Assembly (NCBI RefSeq): GCF_030410515.1
Contig: NZ_JAUHHD010000006.1
Location: 124,001 to 188,000, forward strand
Length of the DNA stretch: 64,000 nt
Origin: Arthrobacter sp. YD4
GTDB lineage: Bacteria > Actinomycetota > Actinomycetes > Actinomycetales > Micrococcaceae
Direction of reading: 5' to 3'
The notes beneath the pieces were generated by a model. The model worked only from the letters and a program-made list of their open reading frames with translations. It had not been told where the DNA came from and searched no databases. The position numbers were made by a program, and so were the translations under genes. Positions 10,618 to 20,698 of this stretch are shown here, in pieces (position 1 is the stretch's first letter; each line of letters opens with the position of its first letter).

Positions 10618-11493
10618 CTAGGTGACGCCGGTGGAGCCGTCCTGTTCCATCAACCCGGTCCGCGGGTCGAGCTGCGGCTTCTGGTAGGCGAACTCCCCGC
10701 CGCTGCGCCCACCGAAGGGGCGTCCGTGGTCGGCGAACTCCTCCCGGAAGTAGGCCAGGCACCACGGACCCATCTGCAGCCGGGCGCCGGTGCGGAGGAT
10801 GGAGCTGTCCGCGGGGCCGAAGCTTCCGGTGACCACCCCGTGCCGGACCAAAACGTACTCGTCCCGTTCGTTGTGGACGATCTCCGCATGGATTGATTCG
10901 AGGCCGTCCAGCCGCAGGTCGGCGTCCGGCCCGCTGCCGATGCTCATCCGTTCCCCGGAGAGATTGAACTCGCGCGGCACCTGGCCGTCCCACGTGGCCG
11001 AGTCCTGGACGAAGATCAGCCGTGGACGCCCGCTGCCCCTGGTGTGGTGCGTCGTGGTCACCTTGCGCACGATCCGCCGCTTGACCGTGGGCAGCAGCGG
11101 CAGCGGGGTTTCCGGCGGGAGCAGGGACATCCCGGCGTCCTTGGTCCGCCCGCCGCGCCGGGCCAGCGGGGCAACGGTCCGCACGTTCCCGAGCCGGATA
11201 TGCGGGGACCGGGTCAGCAGCCGCTGGGCCCGGCCGGTCCGGACAGCCCCCAAGGACGCGATGAGGCCCTGCGGGCCCTCGATCACCACGGTGAGTCCCT
11301 GCTCGGCCAAGGTCTTGGCCAGCGGGCGCAGCTGCTGCAGGGACGGCATCCGCTGCCCCAGTGACGAATCGAGGCTGCTCAGCGTCACCTTGACCTCGGT
11401 GCCGGCCGCCTGAACCGTGCCGGATGTACCCCCACCCGAGGGTTCCGTCACGGAGAACTCCAGGTCGGCGTCGACCCTGAACCTGGGTCCCAT
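10618..11493 (-). CDS. FHA-domain protein
   Basis: Predicted cytosolic protein of 292 aa... starting ATG 11493, one base after the stop of the 88-aa gene. Residues 1-135 contain an unassigned alpha/beta region. A forkhead-associated-like domain follows at about 185-260, with GERMSIGSGPDADLRL and ESIHAEIVHNE. FHA domains bind phosphothreonine peptides, but the usual Gly-Arg pair is Gly-Ser here (IGSGPD), so phosphopeptide binding may be altered. The C-terminus ends FAYQKPQLDPRTGLMEQDG. It is coupled to the small gene upstream; partner kinases are not in the window. Confidence 0.75.
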   Translation of the reverse strand: MGPRFRVDADLEFSVTEPSGGGTSGTVQAAGTEVKVTLSSLDSSLGQRMPSLQQLRPLAKTLAEQGLTVVIEGPQGLIASLGAVRTGRAQRLLTRSPHIRLGNVRTVAPLARRGGRTKDAGMSLLPPETPLPLLPTVKRRIVRKVTTTHHTRGSGRPRLIFVQDSATWDGQVPREFNLSGERMSIGSGPDADLRLDGLESIHAEIVHNERDEYVLVRHGVVTGSFGPADSSILRTGARLQMGPWCLAYFREEFADHGRPFGGRSGGEFAYQKPQLDPRTGLMEQDGSTGVT

Positions 11494-11494
11494 G

Positions 11495-11761
11495 TCAGCG
11501 TCTGTTCTTGTCGGACCCCGCCGCATCGCGGTCGCTGGTTGTGACGCGAAGGCTGCCGTTGAGCTTCCACGTGGCCCGCGGCGCATCCGGGCCGATGTCA
11601 CGCGGAACCTCCACGGTCATGTCGACGAACTCGTAGTTGATCGCGGCGCCCTTGCCCGTCAGGTAGGACCACATTTCCTCTGCAAGATCCGCCCAGTCCC
11701 GGATGGAACGGTTGGCCGCTGAGTCCGCCCCGCCGGACTGCGGAATTGTCGCTTCAGACAT
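11495..11761 (-). CDS. Conserved hypothetical small protein paired with FHA gene
   Basis: Predicted acidic soluble protein of 88 aa with no signal peptide or membrane segment. A central stretch (DWADLAEEMWSYLTGKG) looks amphipathic and helical; the following INYEFVDMTVEVP looks like beta strands. Its stop is one base before the start of the FHA gene, so the two are almost certainly co-translated and may act together. No family recognised. Confidence 0.65.
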   Translation of the reverse strand: MSEATIPQSGGADSAANRSIRDWADLAEEMWSYLTGKGAAINYEFVDMTVEVPRDIGPDAPRATWKLNGSLRVTTSDRDAAGSDKNRR

Positions 11762-11936
11762 CGTTTACTCCAGTCGTAGAGTGACGCTCCCGGCTGGAAC
11801 CGGGCCGTTAGCCAACTCTAATCCGGGACCCGCCGCACGGGAATGGCTTCGCCAAGGTTCTCTCCGGAAGGGCACCCGGAGATGATCACGCAACACACAC
11901 GATTCGTCCAGAAAACTCACAGAGTCTGGGAGCAAG

Positions 11937-12656
11937 ATGGGAATCATGAAAAAGAACGGTCCCGAAGCCAAGCTGCTCGTCGTCGATGATGAACCGAACA
12001 TCCGCGAGCTGCTGTCCACCTCGCTGCGCTTCGCAGGCTTCGAGGTTGTCTCGGCCGGCACCGGGCGCGATGCCCTGGCAGCCGCCGACCAGCACTCCCC
12101 CGACCTGGCCGTCCTGGACGTCATGCTCCCGGACATGGACGGGTTCACCGTCACACGGCGCCTGCGCGCCGCCGGGAAGCACTTCCCCGTGCTGTTCCTG
12201 ACCGCCAAGGACGACACCGAGGACAAGGTCACCGGGCTCACCGTCGGCGGCGACGACTACGTCACCAAACCGTTCAGCCTCGACGAGGTCGTGGCCCGGA
12301 TCCGCGCGGTGCTGCGCCGCACCCAGCCGTTGCAGGACGACGACGCCGTCATCCGCGTCGATGACCTGGAGCTCGACGACGACGCCCACGAGGTGCGCCG
12401 CGGCGGCACGGTGATCGAGCTCTCCCCCACCGAGTTCAAGCTGCTCCGCTACCTGATGCTCAACCCCAACCGGGTGCTCTCCAAGGCCCAGATCCTTGAC
12501 CACGTCTGGGAGTACGACTTCAATGGCGACGCCTCGATCGTAGAGTCCTACATCTCCTACTTGCGGCGCAAGGTGGACACCGACCCCGGCGCCGCCGCCC
12601 TGATCCAGACCAAGCGCGGCGTCGGCTACGTGCTCCGGACGGCCGAGAAGCGCTGA
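11937..12656 (+). CDS. OmpR/PhoP-family response regulator
   Basis: Two-component DNA-binding regulator of 239 aa. The receiver domain (12-125) has the acidic pair DD (17-18), phosphoacceptor D61 in VLDVMLP, T89 and K111. A winged-helix DNA-binding domain follows (about 140-235) with ELSPTEFKLLRYL and TKRGVGYVLR. Most similar in layout to mycobacterial TcrX/PrrA/MprA-like proteins. GGGAG precedes the ATG; a second in-frame ATG at 11946 is possible. The kinase gene starts 2 bases after its stop. Signal unknown. Confidence 0.9.
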   Translation: MGIMKKNGPEAKLLVVDDEPNIRELLSTSLRFAGFEVVSAGTGRDALAAADQHSPDLAVLDVMLPDMDGFTVTRRLRAAGKHFPVLFLTAKDDTEDKVTGLTVGGDDYVTKPFSLDEVVARIRAVLRRTQPLQDDDAVIRVDDLELDDDAHEVRRGGTVIELSPTEFKLLRYLMLNPNRVLSKAQILDHVWEYDFNGDASIVESYISYLRRKVDTDPGAAALIQTKRGVGYVLRTAEKR

Positions 12657-12658
12657 CC

Positions 12659-14242
12659 TTGCTGCGACGGTGGAAGGCGGCCTCGCTGCGTTCGCAGCTG
12701 GTGGCCATCATGATGGCACTGATGCTGGTGGCGTTGACCGCCACCGGCGCGGGAACGCTGGCCCTGCTGCACAGCTATCTGCAGGGCCAGGTCGATGACC
12801 GGCTCAAGGTCGCCGTCGAAACGGCCCGCCAGCAACAGTCCTTCGAGCAGCTTCAGGATCAGGGGCCCAACGTCCCCACCGACTACTCGCTGTTGCTTTT
12901 CACCCCGGGACAGCCATCGGTGATCCTGGGCGGCAAGGGTCCCCGGCCGGCCATCGGCAGCATCAGCCCGGAGGACGCCCACAGCCGTGCTGAGGTACCG
13001 TTCCAGGTCCGCGGCACCGACGGCCGGAATTGGCGGGTGGTGGCAGTCAACGTCCTGGACGCCAACCGGCGCAACGCCGTCGTCGTCATCGGCCTGCCCC
13101 TCTACCCGGTGGACTCCGTCATGGAGCACGCCACCCTGGTGGTGGTCGGCGTCGGACTGCTGACTCTGGTGCTGGCCTTCTTCATTGCCACCTGGACCGT
13201 CGGCCGGTCCTTCCGTCCTCTGTCCCGCGTGGAGAAGACCGCGGCCGCGATCGCCGCCGGGGACCTGTCCCGGCGCGTGGACGTGGAGAATCCGGACACC
13301 GAGGTGGGCCGGCTTAGCCGCTCCCTCAATGCCATGCTGGCCCACATCGAAACCGCGTTTGCCGCGCGAATGGCCTCCGAAGCCAAGATGCGCCGCTTCG
13401 CCGCCGACGCCTCCCATGAGCTGCGTACCCCTCTGGTGACCATACGCGGGTTCTCCGAGCTGTACCGGCACGGCGCCCTGGCCACCCCCGAGGACGTGGC
13501 CACCGCGATGGGACGGATCGAGAGCGAGGCCATTCGGATGGGCGCCATGGTGGAGGACCTCCTGCTCTTGGCCCGGATCGACGAGCAACGGCCGCTGCAG
13601 CAGAAACCCATTGACCTGCTCCTGCTGGGCCATGACGCCGTTGTGGACACCCAGGTTGCCGACCGCAGCCGGGTGGTCTCGCTGCGCGGGCTGGACGGCG
13701 GCGCCGCGTCCCCGGCGCCGGTGCTCGGCGACGAGGCCAAGCTGCGGCAGGTGATCAGCAACCTGGTGGGTAACGCCCTGCGCTACACGCCGGAGGGCAG
13801 CCCGATCGAACTGGCCGTGGGCGTGCGGACCGAGGCCGACGGCGGGCGCCGCTCGGTGATCGAGGTGCGTGACCACGGCCCCGGCGTCTCCGAGGAGGAG
13901 GGCGCCAGGATCTTCGAGCGGTTCTACCGCGCCGATACCTCCCGGACCCGGGAGACCGGCGGCAGCGGGCTAGGGCTGGCGATCGTCGCGGCCATCGTCG
14001 CCTCCCACTCCGGCAGCGTCCGGGTCCAACCGACCGACGGCGGCGGCGCCACCCTGGTGGTCAGCCTGCCGTGCCTGGACGAGGCGCCGTCGGAGGAGCC
14101 CGGGACGGCGGAGACCCTCCCGGCGTCCGGCGGCGGCGCCGACCGGGCCGTACCGGCTGACGGGCCTGCCGACGAGGTTGCTGCAACCGGTGGTGCGGAC
14201 CGCGCCGCGGGCGGCAGCCAGGGAACCGGGTTATCCACATAG
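12659..14242 (+). CDS. Membrane sensor histidine kinase
   Basis: Partner kinase of the adjacent regulator; TTG start at 12659 gives 527 aa. A first transmembrane segment (about 16-38), an extracytoplasmic sensor domain (40-155), and a second segment (157-180) lead to HAMP (180-232). The H-box is ASHELRTPL with H253. The N-box is NLVGNALRYTPEG, and G-boxes are DHGPGVS and GGSGLGLAI. The last 45 residues are an Ala/Gly-rich tail beyond the usual end. Architecture matches TcrY/PrrB-type actinobacterial kinases. Confidence 0.9.
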   Translation: MLRRWKAASLRSQLVAIMMALMLVALTATGAGTLALLHSYLQGQVDDRLKVAVETARQQQSFEQLQDQGPNVPTDYSLLLFTPGQPSVILGGKGPRPAIGSISPEDAHSRAEVPFQVRGTDGRNWRVVAVNVLDANRRNAVVVIGLPLYPVDSVMEHATLVVVGVGLLTLVLAFFIATWTVGRSFRPLSRVEKTAAAIAAGDLSRRVDVENPDTEVGRLSRSLNAMLAHIETAFAARMASEAKMRRFAADASHELRTPLVTIRGFSELYRHGALATPEDVATAMGRIESEAIRMGAMVEDLLLLARIDEQRPLQQKPIDLLLLGHDAVVDTQVADRSRVVSLRGLDGGAASPAPVLGDEAKLRQVISNLVGNALRYTPEGSPIELAVGVRTEADGGRRSVIEVRDHGPGVSEEEGARIFERFYRADTSRTRETGGSGLGLAIVAAIVASHSGSVRVQPTDGGGATLVVSLPCLDEAPSEEPGTAETLPASGGGADRAVPADGPADEVAATGGADRAAGGSQGTGLST

Positions 14243-14406
14243 CGACTTTGCGGCGTGGAAGCCGACGGCGGCGCCTTCGTAGGCTCGAGGAGTCCGGAAA
14301 GCCCGGACCCTCCACCGCAGGCAGCCGGGAGCCCGCCGCACGGCCCTCCCTGTGGCCGCCCCTACCGGTCCGGCGCCCGGCTGCCTGCCCCTCGAAAGGC
14401 CGCACC

Positions 14407-14694
14407 GTGAGCATTCTTTCCGTCGATACCGAGCTGTTGCAGCTCAAGTCCGCCACCGTCCAGGCCACGGTCGACCGGATCAGCGCCGACGTCCAGGCGA
14501 TGAAACGCGGGCTGGAGGAACTTCAGTCCAGCTGGCGCGGCGCCGCCGCCACCAACTTCCAGGCGCTGGTCGTCGAGTGGTCCCTGACGCAGGGGAAGGT
14601 GGAAGCCTCCCTCGCCTCGATCAACCACGCCCTCAGTTCGGCGGCCGCGAACTACGACCAGACCGAGCTGAGCAACGCGCAGCGCTTCGGCTAG
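14407..14694 (+). CDS. WXG100-family protein (EsxA/EsxB-like)
   Basis: Small helical-hairpin protein of 95 aa with the WXG signature as SWRG (W43-G45) between two amphipathic helices. The GTG at 14407, behind GAAAGG, gives the standard family length; longer in-frame starts would add a basic unrelated N-terminus. WXG100 proteins are substrates of type VII (ESX) secretion, but no secretion genes are nearby, so export from a distant locus is inferred. It stands alone between the kinase gene and the convergent RNase H gene. Confidence 0.85.
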   Translation: MSILSVDTELLQLKSATVQATVDRISADVQAMKRGLEELQSSWRGAAATNFQALVVEWSLTQGKVEASLASINHALSSAAANYDQTELSNAQRFG

Positions 14695-14697
14695 GGA

Positions 14698-15672
14698 TCA
14701 GGCCTCGGCGGTGCCCTGGTGGAACCGGAGCCGCCACTGGTGTCCGTCGAGGACCCAGAGCGAGCTGCGCAGCACCGTTCCGGCGCGGGTCCGGCTGCGG
14801 TAGGTGAGCAGGACGGCGTCCGGGCCAATGCGGTCCGCCGCCAGCGTCTCCAGGGCCGCGTGGGGGCCGGGGTTTTCCTCCAGCGCCATCATGACCTCGT
14901 CGCGGGTCCAGAGCCGCCCGGAGCTGCCGATCTCGGTGAACTCCGGGTGCAGCAACACCCCGGTCCGGCCCAGGTCGGCCCTGGTCTCCGGCTGCAGCAG
15001 TTCCCGCTCCAGGGCCTCCACGATCTGCTCCGGCTCCTGCGCCGTCGCTGCGGCCGCGGTCTGCTCCGCCAGCTCGCTGAACAGGTCCGGTTCGGCGTAC
15101 CCGTCCGGGTCGCCGAAGAGGGTGGGCTCGTCGAAGGCCACGGGTGTGGCGGTGGCCGGTTCCGTTGACTGCGAGGGCGCTGCCTGCGGGGCCGCGGGGG
15201 TGCCGGGGCGGACGAAGCCGGGGCCCTGCCGGACGGCGACACCCTGCTGGTAGGCCACGGCGGCGCCGCGGGCACGGTCGTCAGCGGCCTCGTTGAGTTC
15301 GTGGCCGGCGTGTCCGCGGACCCACTCGAACCGGTATTTGCGGCCGACCAGGGCCCGGTCAATGTCCTTCAGCAGGTCCACATTGAGCACTGGTTTGCCG
15401 TCGGACTTCTTCCAGCCCTTCCGCTTCCAGCCCGGCATCCACTTGGTCACCGAGTTGATCACGTACTGGCTGTCGCAGAGGATGTGCAGCTCCTCGTCGG
15501 CGAGGTGGGCCGTGGAGCGGAAGAGGTCCAGCACGGCCATCAGCTCGCCCTGGTTGTTGGTGCCGTGCGGCCAGCCGCCGGCGTGCCAGCAGTTGTCGTT
15601 CACGTACCAGGCCCATCCGGCCGGACCGGGGTTTCCAAGGGCCGAACCGTCGGCCGCAGCTGTAATCGTCAC
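14698..15672 (-). CDS. rnhA: Ribonuclease HI fused to NTF2/DUF4440-like domain
   Basis: Residues 1-140 are RNase HI, which cleaves RNA in RNA-DNA hybrids. The catalytic set D8, E43, D67 and D131 is present, with the His loop RGHAGHELNEAADD. A Pro/Ala-rich linker (about 150-200) leads to a C-terminal domain of about 115 residues (EALERELLQPETRADL to the end) that resembles the SnoaL/DUF4440 NTF2-like fold seen in a family of small stress proteins. At 324 aa it is twice a single-domain RNase HI. The role of the second domain is unknown. It converges on the WXG100 gene, 3 bases from its stop. Confidence 0.88.
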   Translation of the reverse strand: MTITAAADGSALGNPGPAGWAWYVNDNCWHAGGWPHGTNNQGELMAVLDLFRSTAHLADEELHILCDSQYVINSVTKWMPGWKRKGWKKSDGKPVLNVDLLKDIDRALVGRKYRFEWVRGHAGHELNEAADDRARGAAVAYQQGVAVRQGPGFVRPGTPAAPQAAPSQSTEPATATPVAFDEPTLFGDPDGYAEPDLFSELAEQTAAAATAQEPEQIVEALERELLQPETRADLGRTGVLLHPEFTEIGSSGRLWTRDEVMMALEENPGPHAALETLAADRIGPDAVLLTYRSRTRAGTVLRSSLWVLDGHQWRLRFHQGTAEA

Positions 15673-15743
15673 TGCACTATCCTGCCAGACCTGCCTGCCT
15701 CCACCGCTCCCTCACCCCCGGCGCGGGCGGCTTAAACGCCGGC

Positions 15744-15771
15744 GGCGGCCCCACCATAAGGTGGGACCGCC
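15744..15771 (-). terminator. Terminator-like hairpin after groEL
   Basis: A 12-bp stem (one C-A mismatch) with loop ATAA, arms 15744-15755 and 15760-15771, lies 62 bases past the groEL stop and upstream of the RNase H gene. GC-rich stem with only a weak T-run on the minus strand. Confidence 0.6.
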
Positions 15772-15833
15772 GTCGTCGTTGTACCGGGGCCTGCAGCGGA
15801 CTGCCGGCCGGGGTGGGCCGGGTGGCCGGGTGG

Positions 15834-17579
<1,746 letters not shown>

Positions 17580-17644
17580 TCACCCAGCCAGGTGTTTCCT
17601 TTGCTCCCGCGGCACCGATGCTGCGCCCGGACCGGGGCCCGGCG

Positions 17645-17671
17645 TTAGCAGTCGATGAGCGGGAGTGCTAA
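17645..17671 (-). promoter_or_regulatory. CIRCE operator 1 (HrcA site)
   Basis: TTAGCAGTC-N9-GAGTGCTAA, one mismatch from the HrcA consensus TTAGCACTC-N9-GAGTGCTAA. It begins just past the groEL -10 box and covers the expected transcription start. Confidence 0.88.
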
Positions 17672-17676
17672 CTCCA

Positions 17677-17705
17677 TAATTAGCACTCCCCCGGGGAGAG
17701 TGCAA
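17677..17705 (-). promoter_or_regulatory. groEL housekeeping-sigma promoter
   Basis: On the minus strand TTGCAC (17705-17700), a 17-base spacer, then TAATTA (17682-17677). Both boxes are close to the primary sigma consensus. It is overlapped by CIRCE 2 and followed directly by CIRCE 1. Confidence 0.8.
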
Positions 17706-17706
17706 G
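17680..17706 (-). promoter_or_regulatory. CIRCE operator 2 (HrcA site)
   Basis: TTAGCACTC-N9-GAGTGCAAG: the left half is perfect and the right half has two mismatches from GAGTGCTAA. It covers the -35 box and spacer. Its offset from CIRCE 1 is 35 bases. Confidence 0.8.
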
Positions 17707-17757
17707 AAGGCTTCGCGCTCCGGGGCCTGTCCACGCGGAGCGCTTCGCCGAGGGCGA

Positions 17758-19107
17758 TCAGGACCCGCCGCTGCGGGCCGTTTCACTGCCGGTCATCTTC
17801 GCCGTGTTGTCCGGCCCGTAGGTGTACACCATGTAGGCCGCGGCGGTCACGTCGCCATTGCTATCGAAGCTCACGGGGCCGGACTGGCCCTCGTAGTTGG
17901 GGCGCTTGCCGGCGTGGAGGACGTCGACGCACTCCTTGTAGTTGTGGCAGTCGGCGGGCTCGCCGGCCACTGCCCCGCCCGAGCCCGCGGTGCCGCCGGA
18001 GACGGCGATGAGCCGGGAGGCGATGGAGGTGCCGGCGTCGTCCTGCGCCGCGGCGGCGGCGATGGCGGCGAGGTTGACGGCGTCGTAGGCCTCCGCGGCG
18101 AAGGTCATGTCCTTGAGCCCGGGATCGATGCCGACCAGGCCCGCCTGGAACTGCGCGCTGGGGAACGTGCCGGGGAGCACTCCGCGGGCACCGTCCAGGG
18201 CGTGGGAGCCCAGGCCCTGGCCGTACTGGCCCACCGCGCCGTCGGAGAGCACCAGCTTTTTCCCCGCGAGTCCGGCGTTGTTGAGTTCGGCGATGGCGCC
18301 CTGCGCACCCTGCCGGGCGATGAGGACCACGGCGTCGGGCGCGGCGGCCTTGGCCGCGGTCGCCGCCTGCTGTGCCTGGCCGGCCGGGAATTCGGCGTCG
18401 ATGGGCGTGCCGAGGCCGGCGGACTTCGCCGCGGCGGAGACCGCCACGGAGACCTCCTTGCCGTAGCTTCCGGCCTCGTGCAGGACGGCGAGCGTCTTGG
18501 CGCCGCCGTCCTTGGCGAGCTTGACCAGGATGGAGGCTTGGGCGACGTCGGCGGCGGCGGTTCGGAAGTAGTAGCCTCCGCTCCGGTAGCTGCTGAGTCC
18601 CGGTGCGGCGGTGGCCGGGGAGATCATGGCGATTTTGGCTTTGGAGAGCACGTCGATCGCGGCGGCGGCGTGGCTGGAATCCGTGGGGCCGATGACGACG
18701 TCGGCCCTGGCCGCCGCGAGGGCCTTGGCCTGGGCGGCGGTGTCCGCACTGATGGTTTCGGGGAGCAGTTCCACGGGCTTGCCCTTGTGGCCGCCGGCGG
18801 CGTTGATCTCCTTGACGGCGAGTTTCACCGCGGCCAGTTGCGGGGCGTTGAGGAAGCTCTGGTCCCCGGTGTTGTCCAGCAGCACACCGATCCGCAGGGT
18901 TCCGTCCCCGCTGGCCTCGGCGGCGTCCGTCCGGGCGTTGCCGGTGGCACCGGAGCACCCGGTGAGGGCCAGGCCGGAGGCAAGAAGGGCGGACAGGACG
19001 ACGGCGGCGCCGCCGGCCGTTTGTCGGCTGGCTGTTCGTCGGCCGGCAGTGGGTCGGCCAACGGTGGTCTGAGCCGCGACGGTTGGCGTTGAGTCAGGAC
19101 GGGCCAC
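17758..19107 (-). CDS. ABC-type substrate-binding lipoprotein (Peripla_BP_6-like)
   Basis: Lipid-anchored receptor of the branched-chain amino acid/amide binding family, 449 aa. A long N-terminal leader ends in a lipobox LTGC (C51). The body is a two-lobed type I binding fold with GTLRIGVLLDNTG and VVIGPTDSSHAAAAIDVL. No permease or ATPase genes are adjacent, so it is an orphan receptor and its ligand is unknown. GTG 19107 overlaps the stop of the cold-shock gene by one base (TAGTG), which implies coupled translation. Length and lobes match LivJ-type proteins. Confidence 0.85.
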   Translation of the reverse strand: MARPDSTPTVAAQTTVGRPTAGRRTASRQTAGGAAVVLSALLASGLALTGCSGATGNARTDAAEASGDGTLRIGVLLDNTGDQSFLNAPQLAAVKLAVKEINAAGGHKGKPVELLPETISADTAAQAKALAAARADVVIGPTDSSHAAAAIDVLSKAKIAMISPATAAPGLSSYRSGGYYFRTAAADVAQASILVKLAKDGGAKTLAVLHEAGSYGKEVSVAVSAAAKSAGLGTPIDAEFPAGQAQQAATAAKAAAPDAVVLIARQGAQGAIAELNNAGLAGKKLVLSDGAVGQYGQGLGSHALDGARGVLPGTFPSAQFQAGLVGIDPGLKDMTFAAEAYDAVNLAAIAAAAAQDDAGTSIASRLIAVSGGTAGSGGAVAGEPADCHNYKECVDVLHAGKRPNYEGQSGPVSFDSNGDVTAAAYMVYTYGPDNTAKMTGSETARSGGS

Positions 19108-19310
19108 TAGGCGGGCCTGACGCTCTCGGCCTGGGGGCCCTTTTCGCCTTCGCCTACCTCAAGTTCCACCCTCTGGCCCTCGGCCAGCGCACGGTAGCCC
19201 TCGCCGGCGATGGCGGACCAGTGGACGAAGACGTCGATGCCCGAGCCGTCGACGGTGATGAAGCCGTAGCCCTTCTCCGCATTGAACCACTTGACGGTGC
19301 CCAGAGCCAT
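19107..19310 (-). CDS. Cold-shock protein CspA family
   Basis: Single OB-fold nucleic-acid chaperone of 67 aa, the standard length. RNP1 is KGYGFI and RNP2 is [11 protein letters not shown] 19310 chosen because it gives [14 protein letters not shown], the canonical start. A one-base overlap joins it to the downstream lipoprotein gene, an unusual pairing. The upstream region to the next gene holds about 165 bases with no clear motif. Confidence 0.93.
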   Translation of the reverse strand: MALGTVKWFNAEKGYGFITVDGSGIDVFVHWSAIAGEGYRALAEGQRVELEVGEGEKGPQAESVRPA

Positions 19311-19476
19311 CGTTTCCACACTTTCAGCTAGCTTGGCCGCGGTGCACCTCGCTGTGCGCCGCGGAGCGGTCATGAACTCCGGCCACTGTACCCGCCAGCC
19401 CCGGGCGTGCCGGTCCGCGCGTCAGGGGGTCGGCCGGAACGTTATGCAGGCGTAACCGGCCCGGCCAGCAACCGGG

Positions 19477-20115
19477 TCAGCGGTAGCCGGGGCCCAGGAC
19501 GACGACCAGGGGCATCTTGAAGTCGGCCGAATCGACCAGGGTGGCGATCCCCAGCAGGGCGGCGAGTTCCTGGGCGTTGGCCTTCTGCGCGGCGCCGTTG
19601 TAATACACCACGGAGGTCTGCTGCCGCGGTCCGGTCCAGTTGCCGAGCGGGCCCAAGACCCACCCGTCGGAGGTGACCGTGCTGCCGACGCGGCCGGCGA
19701 GGCCCGCCGTCGTCGTGCCGTTGTAGACCGCCACCGGCTGCGTCTTGTCGACGGCGGCCGCGGTTGCCGTCGGGGCCGGGGTGGTCCCGGAGGAAGCGGC
19801 AGCCACCGTGCTGCCCGGGTCGCTGGTGGGCGACGTTGTCGGCTGCGCGGTCGGGGCCGCGGTGGGCTGCGCGGTGGCGGACGCGGCGGCCGTGGCGCTG
19901 CTCTTATCCGCGGCCATCGCCGTTCCGCCGGCGGGACCAAAGCCCAGCCGGGGCAGCAGCAGGAAGGCAACCAGGCCGACGGCCAGGGCGAACGCTCCTA
20001 CCGACAGGATGGGCGCCAGTCCGCGGGACTTGGCAGCCGCGACGGTGCGGTGAACCCCTTGGCGCGTGGAGGTCTCCGGGACCCGGTCGAATTCATCCCG
20101 TGGGTATCTGGTCAT
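19477..20115 (-). CDS. LytR_C-domain membrane protein
   Basis: Predicted bitopic membrane protein of 212 aa. A short cytoplasmic N-terminus (1-32), one transmembrane helix (about 33-56), and an Ala/Thr/Pro-rich extracellular linker (70-125) lead to a C-terminal LytR_C domain (VAVYNGTTTAGLAGRVGSTV, then VVYYNGAAQKANAQELAALLG). This domain is found in LCP-type wall glycopolymer ligases and in stand-alone actinobacterial proteins like this one. No LCP catalytic domain is present. The DUF3263 gene upstream is on the same strand, 102 bases away. Confidence 0.85.
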   Translation of the reverse strand: MTRYPRDEFDRVPETSTRQGVHRTVAAAKSRGLAPILSVGAFALAVGLVAFLLLPRLGFGPAGGTAMAADKSSATAAASATAQPTAAPTAQPTTSPTSDPGSTVAAASSGTTPAPTATAAAVDKTQPVAVYNGTTTAGLAGRVGSTVTSDGWVLGPLGNWTGPRQQTSVVYYNGAAQKANAQELAALLGIATLVDSADFKMPLVVVLGPGYR

Positions 20116-20217
20116 GGTGAAGCGCTGTCCTTGCTGATTTCTAGTGGTCCGCGGCCGGAACCGGTGCAGATTCCGGGACTCCGGCGCCGCGTTCTGCCCG
20201 GGGCGTACCCGGCGGGT

Positions 20218-20550
20218 TCAGGCGTCCGAACCCAGGCGCCGGGCCGTGCGGGCACGTTGTCGTGACGTACGTAGTCTACGCAATCGCTTCACCAGCATCG
20301 GGTCATGGGCCAGCGCGGCCTCGGTGTCGATGAGGGCGTTGAGGATCTGGTAGTAGTGCGTGGCGGACAGGTCGAAGAGCTCCCGGACGGCCTGTTCCTT
20401 GGCCCCGGCGTATTTCCACCACTGCCGTTCGAGGGCCAGCATTTCCTTGTCGCGGCTGCTCAGCCCGGACTCGTCCGGTCCGGCTTCCCCGTGTCCTGCG
20501 TCGACCGGAACCTCGTCCGCCGTCGCGTTGTCAGGCACTGCTTCGGCCAC
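20218..20550 (-). CDS. DUF3263 family protein
   Basis: Small actinobacterial protein of 110 aa. The C-terminal DUF3263 core (about 30-95) reads [20 protein letters not shown] and continues through [17 protein letters not shown], which looks like a helix-turn-helix DNA-binding fold ([19 protein letters not shown]). The N-terminal 28 residues are acidic. The link DUF3263 - LytR_C is conserved in actinobacteria. Function unknown; regulator of the neighbouring gene is plausible but inferred. Confidence 0.85.
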   Translation of the reverse strand: MAEAVPDNATADEVPVDAGHGEAGPDESGLSSRDKEMLALERQWWKYAGAKEQAVRELFDLSATHYYQILNALIDTEAALAHDPMLVKRLRRLRTSRQRARTARRLGSDA

Positions 20551-20698
20551 GGCTCACTCCCTGCTCGCTGTTGTGGATTCCTCCCCAATGCTACGGGCGA
20601 ATAACAGCCCTGTCATTCGGTCGGCGCCGTGCCGCGCCGGAGGTCTGCCCGGATCGCCGGCCCGAAACGCCACCGCTCGCACCTGCCAGAATGAAGGG

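Noticed and set aside
17663..17688. A single reversed inverted repeat GAGTGCTAA-N8-TTAGCACTC as the groEL operator
   Set aside because: The outer halves show two proper CIRCE elements in tandem; this inner pair is their junction.
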